The translations under genes and the position numbers were made by a program. Source: Larimichthys crocea (taxonomy: Eukaryota; Chordata; Actinopteri; Sciaenidae). Taken from it: a DNA stretch of 64,000 nt. Below, piece by piece: positions 1-12,425 of this stretch; position 1 is the first letter of the stretch, and the number at the start of each line of letters is the position of its first letter. A model generated the notes under the pieces. The model searched no databases and was not told where the DNA came from. It worked only from the letters and a program-made list of their open reading frames with translations. The stretch spans positions 911,632-975,631 of the forward strand of contig NC_040018.1 in the NCBI RefSeq assembly GCF_000972845.2, given 5' to 3'.

Positions 1-12
1 CAGACAAGTACG

Positions 13-13
<1 letters not shown>

Positions 14-55
<42 letters not shown>
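14..55. repeat. (CA)n microsatellite
   Basis: An uninterrupted CA dinucleotide run of about 21 units at the left edge of the window. It is a probable length polymorphism with no coding content. Confidence 0.95.
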
Positions 56-59
<4 letters not shown>

Positions 60-1619
60 AACTATGGAGAGGTTCAGTTTGCAGTGCACAGAGCTGTTGT
101 TTGCAGGTAGATGGGTCACTGAGAACCTCAGTGGTGGTCTTATATTGTTACTGCCCTGAGGTATTTTCCAGCTCCATCAATGATGCAGAACTACCCGTGG
201 GACAGATTCCTCTTCTGTCATTACTTCCCCGGCTGCACACAGTATCACATACACACACAACAAACCTGTAATCTGGGTATGTTGTCATGTTAAAAAAAAT
301 CTCCTTTATGCAACGGGATAGAGTTTGATCACAAGAGAGAAGATTTATTTATTTTTTATCTTGTTGCAAGTCCACTGAGGAGTTATAATATTGTCAGAAA
401 CAGAGCTACCTTGACCCAAATGTGAAAACAGCACATCTATTCATGTTATGGGTTCGTTTTAAGAAGTGAACCCAAATGCAGACAGGTAGGTTGAGTGAAC
501 AAACTTAAATCACTTACTGAAGAGGCAGGTTAACACAAAATAACAAAAAGCCGACTGAGGAGTCCAAATGACAAAAACAAACTAGATCCAACAATCCAAG
601 AAAAGTCCAATAATAATACACTAGGAGCAAGAACAGGAACAGCAACACAGGACTGAGGAACAGACACAGATGACCTAACAAGTGAAAGAGGGAAAACCCA
701 TAGAGTGAATACAAGAGAACTGTCCATTCTATTTATTTTGTGTAGCTTATCCTTATCAGAGTGGAGGCTGGCACTAAGCAAGAGGCAGGGTAGAAAGGAA
801 GGAAGGAGGGAAGTCAGGGTCCTTGGCAGTAATAGTTGTTTGGCTTTGAGAACAGCAGGTGCCAGACTATCTAAGGTCAGAGTCAAAGGAACTGAAAGTT
901 GTCTTCCCAGATATAACAGATAGCTTCCCGTTGACCCGTCTTTACCGTAAACAGACAACAGTATCTCTAGCCTAGAATGTCAATCAAGCGTCAATAAATA
1001 TTACAGCATAAGACATCAGAGGCTCTTGAACACTTTCTTCCCGCCTGACCTCACCATTGACCTTTGACTTCAGCAATTTCTCCACAACACAAACTAGGAA
1101 CCTTTGTCCCTGACAAGAGAACTAATTAACTAATTAAACAGGCAGGAAAAAGACAAAGGCAGGAAGTAACATAAGACACCCAAGGAAAAGCTCCTTTCAA
1201 CATAAAACAGGAAACCAGAAACCCAAAACTGTGACTGGTCACAGAAAGGATTCTGGGATTAATCTACTGTGATGAAGTTAAATGAAAATAACTTTTCAGG
1301 TCTATTAAATTGGCATAAAATCAAATGTTATGTAACAAGTTAATGTGTATCAGTTATTTGTCAGGTCTCTTTAACATTTCTCTGGTTCAATAACCAATAA
1401 CTCAAACGACTTTAAGAAGGATCTGAGAAACAGCGTCTGAAATGATATGTTCATGCAGACCTGTCACACAACACCAATATAACAATATATGAAGACTGTA
1501 ATGTCCAATTTGAATTTCTTCTGCACAAAGAAATCACACTGCTTAGACAATCCATCTTGCTTTAATAAGATAATACGAAACTCCACATGTAGCCAAGACT
1601 CCGCTGTTTCCACTCACAG
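56..1619. other. Non-coding stretch upstream of the first visible ccdc81 exon
   Basis: I see no exon here that I can support. The first ccdc81 exon in the window begins in codon position 3, so an upstream coding exon must exist and end with two bases of a split codon, but no convincing candidate lies between 56 and 1619. The interval is probably intron. Its middle part, about 440-1235, looks like an old interspersed repeat and is listed separately. Confidence 0.6.
440..1235. repeat. Candidate degenerate interspersed repeat
   Basis: The segment is A-rich on the plus strand. It starts with a phrase containing AACCCAAATGCAGACAGGT and ends with AAACCCAAAACTGTGAC; both recall the two ends of a common teleost interspersed element full of short AACA and GGAAACA words. 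No open reading frame, terminal repeat or target-site duplication could be made out. The class is not certain. Confidence 0.35.
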
Positions 1620-4600
1620 GCCCACCACCTCCATCTTTCCACCAGATGTCGCACCCAAACTGGAGGAACCTCGTGTGAGTGTAAGCTGCTCTGGCCACAC
1701 CCGTGCTGGACAGGTGAGTGTGTCTGTGCGTTTATGTATCTGTGTATTGTAGGTGTGAAGATGTAAGTCTAATCAGCCTTTCAAGCTAAAGTTGAGGGTT
1801 CAAGATGGTTCTTGGTGAAGTGACTTGGAGGTAAGACTGAAATGAGATGTTATCTATATGGAATTAGGTTTTGTTGTTAATTAGGTCTCTTGTCTTGGGT
1901 ATACCCCACCTGACACCCAGTGTGTGCTACGACGTGCCCAAGCCCCTTGAGACCATTCACAGGATAAGCAGTTCAAAACATGGAGGGATGGAGAGTTCAA
2001 TTACATTCAGAATAACTCAGAGCTTGACAATACAATGCCAGCTAATCCTCCACTGCTTTTATGGGAGCACAGGTCTCGTGAGGGTGGGGATGTTTCTGTC
2101 AGAAAAAAACATTTAAAAATGCATTCTTTACAAGGGTAATAACTATATATTTACAATACTAATTAATAATTGTATAATAATTATATGAGTGTATAATTGT
2201 CATGTTTCCTGTGGCCTATATAGGAGCTGTGCTACCTGTGTATGCAGCGAGGCCAGAGAAATGTTCCAGTTTACCTGAGAGAGCAGCAGCAGGCAGAGGA
2301 GAAAGCTCAGGAGAAACTCTTACTACTTAAAGAACAGCAGAGAGACAAGCGGTACATGGACGAAGAACAGGTGTGTGTAAAAGTACATTTTATTACAGTG
2401 TCATTACAACTGATATCATGCATATCCGTATACTTGAAAGGTATATATAGTGTATATAACTTTTATGTTATATATGGTATATGTTTTCTCAACCAACTTT
2501 TTGTGAGCTGCTGTAACGAGCAAAACATTTTTCCAGGGATCAATAAAGTCTAAAGTTTATTTTATCTTATCGCGAGAGAAATGTGAGTGTCTGAATCGAA
2601 TGACCAACGGACACACCGATGTTGACATTCCCAGAGCTACACTAACTGATTGTGCCGGTCAGGTGGGAAAGGGCCTCCTAAAAGTTTGTAAAATGTAAAA
2701 AAAAAAAAGATTTTACTTGTTAATTTCATATGTCATAATGCAGTTTACTGGATGTCCTTTGTGAGTGGTCTTGGGGATTTTGTTGAATTCTTGTTAAGAA
2801 AATTAGATCAGAAAAAAACCCACACACATGAATGAGGATGTTAACCCACACAGTTTCAGTTGAAGTTTCAGATAGCACTCATTATGTGAAGATGAAGTAA
2901 AACCTGCAATAAAAACTAAAAGTGGAAAAAGGAAAAACAGCTAAACAATCATGGATTCAAAGTGTGGTTCCCGGCTGGCTGCAGAAAACAACTTTATTCT
3001 TTTTACAATGCTGGGAAAGAATCGAGGAACATGTGGGATATTTTAATTCAAAATGAAACAGCTTTGAATGTCTTGCATGTTGTTTTTGCCAACATTATAT
3101 CACGGTTCAATAAAACGGCCTTGAAAACAGATCATAATGTCCCTAAGAATCGATTTAGGGGCCAAAGAAACTGCCCTCTCATTAAAGTTCATTTTTTACC
3201 CTTGTAAGTATGTGTTATGTGCTCAGTGTCTTTTCATTTTCCCTCAATATGACAATAAAAAGAAATGTCTGTTTTTGTCTGTTTACCTGGCAGGCAAAGA
3301 TGAGTGAGCATCGTGAGCATGCAAAGCAGGTTGCTGCATTCAACCTACAAATGTCAGAAAAGAAAGATAGGACGTACTGTCCTCTCTTCCCTGTGAGTAA
3401 AACCTACACACTGTAATCCCAAAGATTTCAGTACCTGTTTCTGAGCAGTTAGCGTATACAAAATACAAAAGAAGAGTTCAATATATTTACAGTGTAGCTA
3501 GACAAACTTTCCCACTTGATTTCTCCACAACTAGAGAAAGCAGACGTGGTCTCACTCTTCCCCCTTTGTATACTTCCTGAAATCTTTACACAACAACTAG
3601 GTTTAACTTAGCTTCCTAGTTCCCTACAGTTCAAAATGTACTACTTTAGCTCCACAAGTTCACTATCATGTTTTAAACTGTCTTGCTCTAAGTTTACACA
3701 ACTTTATTCTGCAGCTACAAAACTAAGAAAGACTGAACCACAGGAAGAAATGTAAGGAGGACACGTAGTCCTCAAGTTTGCACTGTGTGTAAATCCCTGT
3801 GTGATAGAGCACATCATCAAGGCTAATACCTTTCTTATATCTCTCTCGAAACTGTGCGTGGAATTGACTTAAAAAAGCGAGTCCATTATTTTATAGCATG
3901 GTACTGATAATATAAGTTTAATTAATCATATAATAGTAAATGTAACAGTGTCTCTTACCAGATGACTCAACTAGATAACAGAAGATAACTGAAGACCATT
4001 GATTTGGATCATTTGTCCATTCTTTAAAGAGATATGGAAGTTATGGAACAGTTAAGACTCCTTATAAGACATGACACCTTCATAGCATTAGTATTCAGGT
4101 TTAAAAATCACTCTTTGCCAGCATTTCCAGGCAGGGACAAAGGACTATTTTCTCTTCACTGACTCCTTCCTGACCACATCCCAAACTATTATGAGATACT
4201 GACTGTATACATAAAAAGCTGCCTTATGTTTGAATACTTTTTGTGTAAAGCACTAGGATGTTTGTTTTGCACACGCAGTAACTTCATTGATATTAATTAG
4301 ATCAATTTAAGCCATAAACTTCCTGTGAAACCTTTGTGGAAACTATTATACACAGAGGTAATTACTGAATGTAAATACAATCAATGGCAATTACAGAGAA
4401 AATACAGAACTTCATTGTTTTCTCTGGGCTGCTTCTATTTAGACTTCATTCATCTTCCCGGCTCGGCCTCTCACTCCTGTCAGGAGGATTCAGCAGCATC
4501 GTTACATGAACGAGCTTCAGAGCCAGATAGAGAGCCGGCGGCAGCACGAGGCTCAAGACCAGCAGAACCGTCTTCTCATGGAGCATCTAGACCAGGTCCA

Positions 4601-4684
4601 GTTGGTCCAGGAGTGAGTCTGTAACAGTGGTTCTGCTCAGGCGTTTCAAATAATAATCTGTCGGGATAACTAGTGAGTCTTCTG

Positions 4685-4777
<93 letters not shown>

Positions 4778-6678
4778 AGGATAGCTTTGCAGAAGGCTCA
4801 GCAGCTACAGCAGAAACATGAGAGAACTAAGCATTACAAGAAGGCGCTGGACACTCAGGCAAGAACAAACTTCACATAGTCGACTTATCATTCTGCAAAG
4901 TATGTTGTTGTAAATATTTTGTAGTCTTTGTATGGCTGTACAAATACAAACAGCAATGCTCATTTCTAAGTCATCCAGTTTGGAGTAATTCTTGAAAACA
5001 AGACACGACCAACTAACTTTTTTTGGACTGGTTACACTTAAGATTATTATTGAACAAACACACAGCGACGTTACAAAATGAAGATTCATCAGGTTATAAA
5101 TGTTCTTCAGTTTCAACATGTTTTACTGACATTTGCACCGAGTTATGGAAAATAAATAGTAATTAGTTTTTATTATAATGTTGTGTCCACAATCATTGTC
5201 TGATTAACATTATAACTCTGAAGAGCAGAGGGCTTTCCTCCCTGGTCTTCAGCATGCACAGGTGTGCTGTGTGCCTCTCCTTCAAAAAAAAAGTCATGCG
5301 ATTATTTTTAGAATTTGATTTACATAATTTCTCAGTATCTTTCTCAAGGGAGTCAAGGGAACCGGCAACACAGTTTTTATTTATCTTTGTTTTGACATCA
5401 TGGGTGAGAAAGAAACTGTCAATCGCCCACATTTGACTCCACAGTTTCATGACGTAGTCTGCTCTACAGTATGTTACAGCTGACTGAATCTGTTTCTTTA
5501 GGTAGGAGATAAGAAATGCCCACACCCTCCAGAGTGTCAGGCTGTCAACTCTGGGTTCAACCGCTGTAAGACAGCAACAAGCAACGCCGAGAGCCGAGAG
5601 AGGGCACAGAAGGTCACCTCTGTTTCTGATTGCTGCCTTTGAATGTTGCTTTTCCGTTGTGGAAGATTACCAGAGTCATAGTCAGTCATCTGTGTTAAAT
5701 CAATAAAAAATATAAGTCTCTGCATTGTTTTGTGGTGGTATGGATGGTCAAACTCTTTACTTAATTAAAAGTATTATCAGTAAAATGTACTAAAAGTTAA
5801 GTGGTCTAAAGTATAAAGTAGCAGTATTTCCAGGCCTCTTACTGTAAGTGTCTTTTTTATTGGTCTACATAATAAAGTTGGTGTGATGTCGTTTTACATA
5901 CTGGCAGCTATTCCAGATAAATTTCAGTGCTGCCACTCAGAGGAAGAAGGATGAACTGCACAGCCGCCAAGAACAGCTGGAGAAAGAGAGAGAAATCCTC
6001 AAACACAACAAAATGGAGTGAGCAAATGATAGAAGAAATGGCTAACAATGAAGGATGTGAAGAGAAAAACAGTAGCAGCCTTTGTCCAAAACAATTTTTT
6101 GTTTTTTTTGTGTTAATATATTGTATGTTTCCTGTCCAGGTTTATATCGAGCCGCATTAATCGCTTTGAGAAGAGGAGGGACATCAGTAAGTCACTAGAG
6201 GATGAATGGAGTCGCAGTGCAAAGCTCAAACACCAACGAGAGGAAGAGGAGAGGCGCTTCCTGAGGTGTGCGGATGTAGGATCATCTGACCTTGCTTTTA
6301 CATCTTTTTATATATTCATAAAGCTTTCCTGATTTTTGGTATTCAGATACTAAACTTTAAAAGCTGTAATTAAAAGTCACGTTTTTTTTTCCCATTCATG
6401 GTCAGAACTGCTACAACCCTCATCTGATGGTGATGTGTTGTACCTTGTTACTGACTGTCTTAGAAGATACATCATGGCCTACGTCATTCATATCATTCAT
6501 TCATCCTTCCGTGCTTTATTCTGTCTCCCTGTGGTTTAGGTCTGCTGGTCAGCTCCTGGTAGATAAGCTTGCACAGTACAAGCGCTGCAGCCAATGTAAG
6601 AGGAGGACCACCAACTGTGGAGAGACCAACATCTGGAAAGACTCTCATTACCTCTCTGGATCCCAGTACATGATCTGA
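1620..6678 (+). CDS. ccdc81: Coiled-coil domain-containing protein 81-like, C-terminal part
   Basis: The last nine coding exons are 1620-1713, 2224-2370, 3294-3392, 4443-4612, 4780-4858, 5502-5612, 5908-6017, 6140-6265 and 6540-6678 (stop TGA). Phases close exactly and give 357 residues. Family features seen: a Cys pair in ELCYLCMQRGQRN; a block reading FIFPARPLTP; long charged helices rich in Glu, Lys and Gln (coiled coil); and a Cys-rich end containing CSQCKRRTTNCGETNIW just before the stop. This order matches CCDC81 as I recall it. The N-terminal HU-like domains of the family are not visible and must lie left of the window. CCDC81 is reported at the centrosome; its molecular role is not established. 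The intron after 4858 has a GC rather than GT donor, and the acceptor at 4779 follows a very long TG tract. Human CCDC81 lies near PRSS23, as here. Identity is fairly secure; the exact exon set is hand-built. Confidence 0.82.
1888..2000 (+). repeat. SINE/LINE-type 3' tail fragment
   Basis: The segment contains TACCCCACCTGACACCCAGTG followed by CATTCACAGGATAAGCAG and a GGAGGGATGGAG tail. This is the 3' half of the dispersed teleost repeat whose 5' half appears at 11994 and 53108. It lies in a ccdc81 intron. Confidence 0.6.
2500..2572 (+). repeat. LINE-like 3' tail in ccdc81 intron
   Basis: It reads GAGCTGCTGTAACGAGCAAA, then GGGATCAATAAAGTC and a TTTATCTTATC tail, a form typical of a widespread teleost LINE 3' end. 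It sits directly against the candidate exon at 2579 and would have supplied that exon's acceptor context. Confidence 0.55.
2579..2662 (+). other. Candidate extra exon or exon relic in ccdc81
   Basis: Between two accepted ccdc81 exons lies an 84-base segment with an AG before it and a GTGGGA donor after it. It is open in the phase required (28 codons, phase 0 at both ends) and contains KCECLNRMTNGHTD. I do not recognise the peptide in CCDC81, and the acceptor would be formed by the end of a repeat, with a poor pyrimidine tract. It could be a taxon-specific cassette exon or chance. Confidence 0.3.
4688..4774 (+). repeat. (TG)n tract forming the 3' splice-site region of a ccdc81 exon
   Basis: About 43 TG units run right up to TTTTAG, the acceptor of the exon starting at 4780. 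The repeat therefore replaces the usual branch-point and pyrimidine-tract region. Confidence 0.95.
5755..5840. repeat. Degenerate ACTTAAGTA-type repeat
   Basis: A short AT-rich segment with TTTACTTAATTAAAAGTA and GTACTAAAAGTTAAG words. It resembles old non-autonomous hAT-like elements of teleosts. Similar stretches occur at 12225 and 54535. Confidence 0.4.
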
Positions 6679-9600
6679 TTAACAGTGTAGCCTACAGTAG
6701 CACCTGAACATCAATACCTCAAAGGCTAAAAAAAGACCTGAACACTTGTAATTTATCATGTGAGGGTCACTAATGATTAGAATAATGAGTTAAATATTTG
6801 TGAACGCATGTTATGGTGTACACTATCCTCTGTTTTAATGTGAGAATTATTCTTGCACTGTTCCTAAATTAGTCTTTGGAGTTCATGTTTGTTTTATCTT
6901 CCTTAGTATATGGTTGTTTTTGGTGTTTGTATCTCCCATGGTTGCATGAACAATACTCAAACATAACATATTGACAGGTAGCTTGTCATAAGGTGAAAAT
7001 TATAAATCACTTTACTGATTAAAATCATTGCTCAGTTCACATTCATTTGACTGTATAGCTAATTCACTTTGCACACCTCAGTTTGTCCATTGATGCTGCA
7101 ACGTTAGTGCTGATTCTGATGTTACATTCAGTTATATGTTCACTTTGTCGCTGGTTTGAACGGATAACAAAACAAGCAACATGTACAAGGTGAACAGCTC
7201 GGCAGCCACTTGCGACAGAGTTATCACATTGTTTCAGTAACTTTTGTGGACTTTAAATCAGCTTTTAACCAAGAACTGTGAAGATAAACATGACTGTAGC
7301 AGGGATTCAGACCAAAAACATCCCAGCAAAAGTTAGCTTCAACTCTCTGTAATTTACAGAGTTTCTTGATGGACATGATCATTTTAGTGACTGTCTGTCG
7401 CTAATAGGCAACAGAACCCGGATCAGCAGCTGGGCTGGACCAGGTTCAAGAACAGCCTCTGTTAATATTCATAAAATTCATGACAAGACCATCACCGACC
7501 ATCATGGGATTTTAATTTGTAAACACGCCTTGTATTTCATATGTTTCTACTTATGATAAGTATATAAGCATTGATGTAAGTATACATGGCTATAAAGATA
7601 AAAACTGGGATTTTTTTCTGGTATTCTGAGATGCTTACACTTTTCGTTATTTCAAATTCATGGTTTCAGTCAGTGTAGCACAGTGCCAGAGACAGTAAAG
7701 AAGATTGTTTGTGGTTTGTACTTCATGTTTTTAAGGTAGCTGTCCACGACTGATGCAGGAAACTGTCTATGCTACAGTACATACAGAGAGGAACACTACT
7801 GAGACAGAGATGAAAAACAAGAGGGCCCATATTTCATATGTAAAGACTGTGAGAATGCGAGGAGGAAAACAAACCATTATGTGTTTCTTAATAAATCATC
7901 ATGAGTTGAAAACAAATTGGAGCAGAAAAAGAAAGGAGAAGGTATGCAGGCTTTGATATGGGAGGATGGGTTTATGTAATGGGGTTTCTATAGATGACAA
8001 ATGTGTTGCAGGATCATGACAGTATTCTTCTGGCTCGAGTCCCAGTTCTGTGTGAAGCCAGAACTCCCTTAATGAGCTCATGGAGGCATTTCGAAGGTCT
8101 TTGTACTGAAACAGATGCACACTTAACCGCCCCACACAGTGTGGCTGATTAATTTACAAACTGACAGATTGATTGTGTGTTTGGACAAAGAGATTTGTGT
8201 GTGTGTGTTTGTTGCTGGACATGCTGTGTGGTGGTACAAAAACACATATGTACTGTATCTCGGGGAAAAAAATGTGCAATCCAGAAGAGCATCCACCCTC
8301 CCCCGACATACACACGTACTCAAACTGAACTCAGATCTTCCAGTAAATTAGTTACTGAACATTAAATCACCGCAGGACACACAACTTTTTTTTTTGTTGG
8401 CGTGTGCATGTGCACATGTTCTGTTGACGTTCATGTTCTGCACATGAACTTATAACTCATGAACTTATCGGATGGAATATGCATGAAGAAATCCATACAC
8501 AAATCAGAGTTACGGTCAAAATATCTGACCGTAACTGCAGTGTTTAAAACTAAAATACTGTCAAACAGTCTTGATGCTACTCTGCTGCAAGTGTTGGGAT
8601 GTATTTGTGTATGACTCAACCACCTCCTGCTGTGTTCTAGTTGTGATTTAACAAGCCCTTGTTGATTTCTCCTCAAGTGTTGCTCCAGTATTCCAGAAAC
8701 TTAAGTGGACTTGAGAGGGATAGAAGACCCTTATAGAGGAAGTGACCATGTCATTGTGAAAAAGATAGCACGCTGATGTTATACTATGTTATGATGGCTT
8801 GTGCTCTAGGGCAGGACCCTTCATAAATCTTGAACAGGCTCACAACTATTAGTTTAAATATGACAAAATCTCCTTATGAATTTTTACTAATCCTATTTCT
8901 AGCATGGATTACTTCCTCTCCGTGCGGTTTCTCGGACTTGAATGTTGAGTTTTAATACTAAGGATTTAGGACTTGGAAACAAGGTTTGGTGACTGAACTA
9001 CAACATTAGTTATGGACTTATAGTTGTCTTTGATTTGGCTCACTGAGGTGATGCTGTCCAAGCTGAGTCATTGGACTGCATTGTTGGGTTATTACAGGGG
9101 TGGAGGGCACTGGCTCATGGGGCATCTATGCTCCACTTGTGAATAGCAGACAGCAGGAGACCAATGACAACATACTTAATTCTGTTTGTCATATGCACAA
9201 TGACTGATGGCCACTGGAAGAGGTTATGTGAGGCTGAGCAAAAGTGTCCTCATTTGGTTCAAATGTGAACTTATTTACTCTGGAATAAATCTGTGATATG
9301 TGTGAAATTAAGGAAAATGTCCTCTTCTCTCTGCCTCTCTTCCTTCAGCCCTTCGTTTGTGCGTGCATGTTTCTGTGTTTCCAGATTCCCAGAGCTAGTA
9401 GATCTAATGGATATCCATCCTAGTTTCACTGGCAAGCAGATTGGAGTTGGCTTTTTGACAGTTAGTGTCCATGCTTCATTTCACATCCAGATGTTCCCAC
9501 CCTGCCCACACGCCATCCTACAATGACCAGAGCACAATCCCCATAAACCAAACACACCATGAGAGCAGGCGAGCTGTGTCATTGAATGACAACCAACACA

Positions 9601-11990
9601 TGATCAGTTGTTTACACTAAGAGAAACTAATGAGGAACGACACGTGTTTATGTTCACTGTAAGAAAACCGATTATGTATGAGGTATGGTTAGAATTCAAA
9701 CCAAATGAGCAGTGCAAATCGATATCAAATCCATAATGTGAAAGATCCTGCTCATACTGATATACCCACAGAGAATTACTCAGCAGTTACCTCAGCTCTA
9801 CATGTTATTGTCTTTCAGCATATTGTTTTGGACTACAGCTGCAGCAAGTTAAAGTTACAACATGTAACTTTGTGCTCCAGGTATAACTATGTATATAACA
9901 CATACCACACCATCAACTATTTCACTGATTTTGGTGAAACTGGATCATGTTTTATGGAGAAAATGTTCCTCTGGCTGCACCACATCAACTCTCTGTGATT
10001 GTTGGGCTGTTAGCCAGTCTGCCTGGGCTGAGAGCTCAGCGCACTGGAGGAGTGTTAGTATTTGTACCATAGAGACTGAGAAGTGGAAGATATCAGGCCT
10101 GGGGTGCAGGCGAATTCTGGCGGGGAGTGGAACTGATGTCATGCCAGAACCGGAGCTGGGCAAGCAGACAATGTAACTGGGTTCAGCAGCCTCAGTGTGA
10201 GCGAGGAAGAACACACCAGACAAGTAAATCTGGGACTGATTTTTAGTCCTTGGCAGGAGCTTTGTGAAATGGTAGGACAGACGCCGAGCTCAGCTTCTTC
10301 CTGTTGGACTAGTAAGCAATAATAGCTGGCTGCTATATCATGTGTTGTTGCACTTGACTGATGATGGGCTGTTAGCAAAGTTGTCGGCTCGCTAGTTTTT
10401 GATTATAAGGAACATAATCATAAGAAACACAAATGCACACAGCTGTCCATCTCGATGAGGATTACACTCTAAAACTGGGGGCAATAAATACCATTTTCTA
10501 TGCAGTGCTGTTTTAAAACACACAGCTATGTCAAGCTATGGATTTCTTTCACATGTTGAGCAAAAACAGAAAGATAAGAGCAACAGTGTAATAAATTACA
10601 GCAGCAGTCACTGTATATCTCTTTCAAATCACAGACAGATTCGGGAAGAAATATTTAAATGAACCTTCCAAAGTGAGATCTGTTATTGATTAGAGTCATT
10701 TTCAGCAAGTCTGAGAACTAAAAGCTGTTTCCTGCGATGAAAACAGTGCAGGCCCGAGCCCAGAAACAACCACGCCTGTTCCCTCAACCCCTTAACAGCG
10801 TGTCTTACATATGAACACGTGACAGCACAGTAACACACACACACACACACACACGCACGCACGCACATGGACACACTCAAACTGTACACATACAACCAGA
10901 GGGCATCTCATGTCACACGACTCATCATGTGAAAAAATGAAGCCTCCTCCTTTCCTGTTCCTCTTCCGAGCATAAAGAACATCCTGGTTTACACATACAT
11001 AAGATACACACAGAAATGATTTGTGCCCGAGGCCAGCAGAAATGACCTTTGAACCCCCACCTCCATCCTCTCCATCCTCTTTTATCCACATTTTGCTCTC
11101 TGACCAGCTGTAAGATCAGCCTTTCCTCTTCCGCTTCTTCTTTTACTTTTTGACTTTGATTAATTTCCCTCTAGATGATGCTTCCTTTCCTCCTGCATCA
11201 CTTCTCTACATATTTATCCCATCTTACTTTCATCTATCCCTTTGTGTTCGCCCGTCTCCAGCGTATTTATCTGAGGTTCCTGTGCACCTTAACATAACAC
11301 ACATGTCTTCAGCCATAAGCGTAAAAGGCACAGCTGCTGCAGGGAGCCCATCTTGGAAGCAACACAGGGAGGTCAAGCGTGGATGTGCCAAAGTGTGCGC
11401 ACGTACCATGGTTTGTGGAACAATGCTGTTAAACAGTCAGTAGAAACTATTTCTCAAGCTGACAGTTGCTTCACGGCTCAGACAGCAAGCCGCAATTTAC
11501 TCTTTGGATAATGACGTCCATGATAAGCAGCTTATGAGCTGCCTGGGTAGCATGTTGTTGTACATTTTGATTCACTGAAAACTCCTCTGAACTAAAATTA
11601 GTTCAATGTTCCTCTTGTGAGTCAGCATGCACATGTGCGTAATGTGTTGCTGTCCATGTTATGTTTGTGTGTTGCTCTGAATTCCTCTCTCATGCCTGTT
11701 TATGGTCAAACTATGCTAGCGGGGTCTTTCAGAGCACAGCCAGTGGATATGGGAAGAAGGAGAGGGAGTGACTGATGAATGGTGAGAAAGAGAGAAAATA
11801 TAACATGCCTGTGAATTATGATTACTATACATCACTTAATCACAGTTCCTCCTGATCTGAGATCTTTCCCTGTAAAATATAAGCTAAAAATATAAAACTC
11901 CCACTTATTCATTTCACAATCATTTGCCCTGGCATGACTCAGTTCAGTACGTCTTATCCCCCATGGGAAATATGATTTCACAGTATGTGT
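6679..11990. other. ccdc81 3' flank and gene-poor DNA
   Basis: The first few hundred bases are presumably the ccdc81 3' untranslated region; an ATTAAA near 7018 is the first polyadenylation-like signal I noticed. No further exon with matched splice sites and a recognisable peptide was found. Reading frames up to about 100 codons occur on both strands but look random. Apart from a CA repeat at 10832, nothing specific stands out. Confidence 0.6.
10832..10866. repeat. (CA)n/(CACG)n microsatellite
   Basis: A CA run passing into three CGCA units. Confidence 0.9.
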
Positions 11991-11993
11991 GAA

Positions 11994-12172
11994 TATGGGC
12001 AGACCGGTGGTTTGCACTGTTGCCTCACAGCAAGCAGGTTTCGTGGTTTGAACCTCGGCTGTGTCCCGGCTGTTCTTCCCGTGTCTGCGTGGGTTCTTCA
12101 TAAATCCTCCAAAGACATACACTTAATTGGTGACTCTAAGGGGTCAACAGATAATGGACGGATGAATGGAAT
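11994..12172 (+). mobile_element. tRNA-derived SINE with LINE-like tail (V-SINE type)
   Basis: The head, CACTGTTGCCTCACAGCAAG followed by GTGGTTTGAACCTCGG, resembles the box A and box B regions of a tRNA promoter. It is followed by the conserved core CCCGTGTCTGCGTGGG, by CCAAAGACATACACTTAATTG and GGTGACTCTAA, and by a tail containing GATAATGGACGGATGAATGG. This organisation is that of widespread fish SINEs. The copy is mutated and has lost its first bases. Confidence 0.7.
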
Positions 12173-12224
12173 ATGTGTAAATATAATATTGAAAAATGCA
12201 ATCAATTACTCATTACATTGAAAA

Positions 12225-12425
12225 ATTGCATTAGTTTTCTACTATTACTACAGTACACATTACTATTACTACATTACTAATTACTCAAAAGTAATTAGTT
12301 ACTCCTTACATCACCTATTTTCAATCCCAGTAAGTAAAAGCGTTTCAAATTACATTACAAGTCCTCAGTAAGAAACTTACTTAAGTATAACTATAACCAG
12401 CTAAATGTACTTAAAAGTAAAATTA
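12225..12425. repeat. Degenerate ACTTAAGTA-type repeat (hAT-like MITE relic)
   Basis: The segment is rich in ATTACT, AGTAATTAGTTACT and ACTTACTTAAGTATAAC words and ends near AATGTACTTAAAAGTAAAAT. It resembles old AT-rich hAT-like non-autonomous elements of fish. No clear target-site duplication was found. Confidence 0.4.

Noticed and set aside
120..290. Possible further ccdc81 exons between 105 and 275
   Set aside because: The candidate segments lack a proper donor or the required phase and show no resemblance to the family.
11994..12060. tRNA gene
   Set aside because: The box A and B-like words belong to the head of a SINE; there is no cloverleaf with intact stems.
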